In this document: piece after piece, positions 3,946-6,403 of the stretch
How the letters are laid out: every line of letters starts with the position of its first letter
Numbering within the stretch: the stretch's first letter is position 1
From: Anaerolineaceae bacterium
GTDB taxonomy: Bacteria; Chloroflexota; Anaerolineae; 4572-78
Length of the DNA stretch: 6,403 bases
Direction: 5' to 3'
Assembly (NCBI GenBank): GCA_024762375.1
Contig: JANTHQ010000116.1
Span: 1-6,403 of the forward strand
The notes under the pieces: model-generated
Seen by the model: only the letters and a program-made list of their open reading frames with translations
Told to the model about the DNA's origin: nothing
Database searches by the model: none
Translations under genes and position numbers: made by a program

Positions 3946-6403
3946 ATGTCGAAAAAATGGGTGTATTTATTTGAAGAAGTAGCAGAAGCAGAAAAACACG
4001 TCGGCGGTTCGTGGGAAGGTGTACGCGCGCTGTTGGGCGGCAAAGGTGCAAACCTTGCCGAAATGACCCGTGTCGGGCTGCCCGTACCGCCCGGATTCAC
4101 CGTCACCACCGAGGCGTGCAATGCGTTTCTGGCGGCAGGCGAAAAATTCCCCGAAGGCATGTGGGAACAAGAGGTTAACGCGCTGAAAGTTGTCGAACAG
4201 AAAACCGGCAAAAAATTCGGCGACCCGGACAACCCACTCCTCGTTTCGTGCCGCTCCGGCGCAAAATTCTCGATGCCGGGCATGATGGACACCGTGCTGA
4301 ACATCGGGCTGAATGATGATGTCGCCGCCGGGATGGTGAAACTCACCGGCGACGCCCGGTTTGTGTACGACTCGTATCGCCGGTTGGTGCAAATGTTCGG
4401 CAGTGTGGTAATGGGTGTAGATGATGACGGCTTTGAAGAAGTGCTGAAAGAAGCCCGCGCCAAAGCCGGTGTCAAAACCGATGCCGAACTGAATGCCGAC
4501 CAATGGCAGGAAGTGGTCGAAAAATTCAAGGCCATTTTCAAAACCGAAACCGGACGTGACTTCCCGCAAGACCCCATCGAGCAAATCCGCCTGGCCACCG
4601 AAGCCGTTTTCAAAAGCTGGAACAGCAAACGCGCCATCGACTACCGCAACGCCGCCGGCATCGCCCACGATTTGGGCACAGCAGTCAACGTGGTAACGAT
4701 GGTTTTCGGCAATATGGGCAACACCTCCGGCACCGGCGTCGCCTTTACCCGCGACCCGTCCACCGGTGAAAAAGTGCTGTACGGCGAATATCTCATCAAC
4801 GCCCAGGGCGAAGATGTGGTTGCCGGTATCCGCAACACCACCCCCATCGCCGAAATGGCAAACGAACTCCCCGAAGCCTACCACGAATTTGTTGAAATTT
4901 GTGACAAGCTCGAAAAACATTACCGCGATATGCAGGATTTGGAATTCACCATTGAAAACGGCAAATTGTGGATGCTGCAAACCCGCGACGGCAAACGCAC
5001 CGCCCGCGCCGCCATCAAAATTGCCGTCGATATGGCAAACGAAGGGCTCATCACCCGCGAAGAAGCCGTTTTGCGCGTAGAGCCCGAACAAGTTGACACC
5101 GTGCTGCACCCCCAATTTGACCCCGAAGCGAAAAAAGCCGCCGAAACCGCAGGCAAACGCCTGACAAAAGCGGTCAACGCCTCGCCCGGCGCAGCCGTCG
5201 GCGTGGTAGCATTCGATGCCGATTTGGCGGAAAAATGGGGCAAAGAAGACGGGAAAGACGTGATTATGGTTCGCCCGTTTACCCGCCCCGATGACGTTCA
5301 CGGGATGCTGGCGGCAAAAGGCATTCTCACCAGCGAAGGCGGCGCCACCAGCCACGCCGCAGTGGTCGCCCGCCAATTTGGCGTGCCGTGTGTCGTCGGC
5401 GCCAGCGATATGGTGATTGACGCCGAAAAACGCGAATTCACCGCCAACGGTATCACCGTCAAAGAAGGTGAAACCATCTCGATTGACGGCGGCAGCGGCG
5501 AAGCATTCCTCGGCGAAGTGCCGATGGTTGTCGCCGAATTGGAAGAGCAAGAAGACCTGCAAACCCTGCTCGGTTGGGCAGATGGTTTCCGTCGCCTGCA
5601 AGTGTGGACCAACGCCGACTACCCGAAAGATGCCCAGCGCGCCCGAAATTACGGCGCACAGGGTATCGGGCTGTGCCGCACCGAGCACATGTTCTTTGAA
5701 GAAGAACGCCTGCCGACCGTTCAAAAGATGATTTTGGCAGACACCGAAGAGGAACGGCAAGCGGCGCTGGACGCCCTGCTGCCGTATCAGCGAGAAGATT
5801 TTGCTGGGTTGTTCCGTGTGATGACCGGCTTGCCCGTCATCATCCGCCTGATTGACCCGCCGCTGCACGAATTTATGCCCGACCACGACGAAGTTTTCGC
5901 CGAAGTGATTGAAATGCGCTGCAAAGGCGAAACCGAAGGCTTGGCGGAAAAAGAAGAACTGCTGGCAGCCATCGAAAGCATGCACGAAAGCAACCCGATG
6001 ATGGGGCTGCGCGGCGTCCGCCTCAGCATGATGATGCCCGGCATCGTCAAAATGCAGGTTCGCGCCATCTTTGAAGCCGCGTGCATGGTCAAAAAAGAGG
6101 GGCTGGAACCCAAACCCGAAGTGATGATTCCGCTGACGGGGCACGTCAACGAACTGAAAACCATCCAACCGCAATTGGAAGAAGTTGCCAAAGCAGTAAT
6201 GGAAGAACAGGGCGTGAACATCGAATACAAATTCGGCACGATGATTGAAATTCCACGCGCCGCCGTCACCGCCGCCGAAATCGCCGGGGTTGCCGAATTC
6301 TTCTCCTTCGGCACCAACGACCTGACCCAGATGACTTTCGGCTACTCTCGCGATGACGCCGAAGCGGGCTTTTTGCTCAAATATGTGGAAGACGGCATTC
6401 TGC
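3946..6403 (+). CDS. ppdK: Pyruvate, phosphate dikinase (3' end outside window)
   Basis: Interconverts pyruvate + ATP + Pi and PEP + AMP + PPi. The first 819 residues are present. The N-terminal ATP-grasp part shows GGKGANLAEM (31-40), CRSGAKFSMPGMMD (102-115) and LQTRDGKRTA (344-353). The swivelling phosphohistidine domain has ASPGAAVG and GGATSHAAVVAR, with carrier His470. The PEP/pyruvate barrel has GLCRTEHMFF (575-584), RLIDPPLHEF (634-643), NPMMGLRG (683-690), EIPRAA (768-773) and FGTNDLTQMTFG (788-799). Arg578, Arg634, Glu768 and Asn791 match known substrate-binding residues of the Clostridium symbiosum enzyme (561, 617, 745, 768). The DLTQMTFG form and N-terminal MPGMMD favour dikinase over PEP synthase. 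The catalytic Cys and roughly the last tenth lie beyond the edge. The start is clear: AAGGAGG (3931-3937) is 8 nt before ATG. Compared with the clostridial enzyme there is an insertion near residues 11-28, and the His loop is altered (see findings). No regulatory kinase gene is seen. Confidence 0.96.
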   Translation, partial: MSKKWVYLFEEVAEAEKHVGGSWEGVRALLGGKGANLAEMTRVGLPVPPGFTVTTEACNAFLAAGEKFPEGMWEQEVNALKVVEQKTGKKFGDPDNPLLVSCRSGAKFSMPGMMDTVLNIGLNDDVAAGMVKLTGDARFVYDSYRRLVQMFGSVVMGVDDDGFEEVLKEARAKAGVKTDAELNADQWQEVVEKFKAIFKTETGRDFPQDPIEQIRLATEAVFKSWNSKRAIDYRNAAGIAHDLGTAVNVVTMVFGNMGNTSGTGVAFTRDPSTGEKVLYGEYLINAQGEDVVAGIRNTTPIAEMANELPEAYHEFVEICDKLEKHYRDMQDLEFTIENGKLWMLQTRDGKRTARAAIKIAVDMANEGLITREEAVLRVEPEQVDTVLHPQFDPEAKKAAETAGKRLTKAVNASPGAAVGVVAFDADLAEKWGKEDGKDVIMVRPFTRPDDVHGMLAAKGILTSEGGATSHAAVVARQFGVPCVVGASDMVIDAEKREFTANGITVKEGETISIDGGSGEAFLGEVPMVVAELEEQEDLQTLLGWADGFRRLQVWTNADYPKDAQRARNYGAQGIGLCRTEHMFFEEERLPTVQKMILADTEEERQAALDALLPYQREDFAGLFRVMTGLPVIIRLIDPPLHEFMPDHDEVFAEVIEMRCKGETEGLAEKEELLAAIESMHESNPMMGLRGVRLSMMMPGIVKMQVRAIFEAACMVKKEGLEPKPEVMIPLTGHVNELKTIQPQLEEVAKAVMEEQGVNIEYKFGTMIEIPRAAVTAAEIAGVAEFFSFGTNDLTQMTFGYSRDDAEAGFLLKYVEDGIL

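Noticed and set aside
3967..6174. A 735-codon open frame on the minus strand opposite ppdK
   Set aside because: It is an antisense shadow: the opposite strand encodes an unmistakable PPDK throughout. The shadow protein is rich in Phe, His, Gly and Val with no domain, and has no ribosome site.

Overview
The window holds part of a bacterial chromosome with moderately GC-rich, densely packed genes and Shine-Dalgarno-led starts. It carries a leftward (minus-strand) four-gene cluster, a divergent rightward gene cut by the right edge, and a roughly 700-base AT-rich non-coding stretch at the left. No phage, IS, CRISPR, tRNA or rRNA element is visible. The sequence does not fix the phylum. The PPi-type phosphofructokinase, the pyruvate phosphate dikinase that diverges from the textbook clostridial and plant enzymes, and the heptamer-repeat spacer suggest a poorly characterised environmental lineage. 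That is an inference.

Layout, left to right. Bases 1-632 have no convincing gene. They contain a near-consensus leftward sigma70-type promoter (487-515) overlaid by a 21-bp-spaced GTATATACC repeat, a terminator-like hairpin about 20-60 nt downstream of its start, and a cluster of six TTAA motifs at roughly 11-bp spacing (173-230). This looks like the control region of a gene lying left of the window. A strong terminator (628-671) closes the leftward cluster. That cluster, in order of transcription, is: a four-helix YvlD/phage-holin-4_2-type membrane protein (3711-3343); a single-domain rhodanese (3356-2982, overlapping its neighbour by 14 nt); a PIG3-type NAD(P)H:quinone oxidoreductase (2975-1983, 6 nt gap); and a 6-phosphofructokinase carrying both residues diagnostic of pyrophosphate use (1900-701). 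The 82-nt spacer between the last two is largely made of phased 7-bp repeats that run into the 3' end of the oxidoreductase gene.

Between 3712 and 3945 two promoters with 17-bp spacers face away from each other: TTGTCA/TATACT leftward for the cluster and TTGCAA/TATAAT rightward for ppdK. Perfect GCGAGAGA inverted sites bracket the leftward promoter, and a stem-loop sits at the predicted 5' end of the ppdK mRNA. ppdK (3946 to the right edge) lacks its last part, including the expected catalytic cysteine.

Taken together, the two central-carbon enzymes both handle pyrophosphate. PPi-PFK interconverts fructose 6-phosphate and fructose 1,6-bisphosphate with PPi, and PPDK interconverts PEP and pyruvate with AMP/PPi and ATP/Pi. 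Their placement on either side of a shared regulatory region fits a reversible, PPi-linked glycolysis/gluconeogenesis. The rhodanese and quinone reductase point to sulfur and redox handling in the same transcript, but no direct link to the PFK can be shown from sequence.
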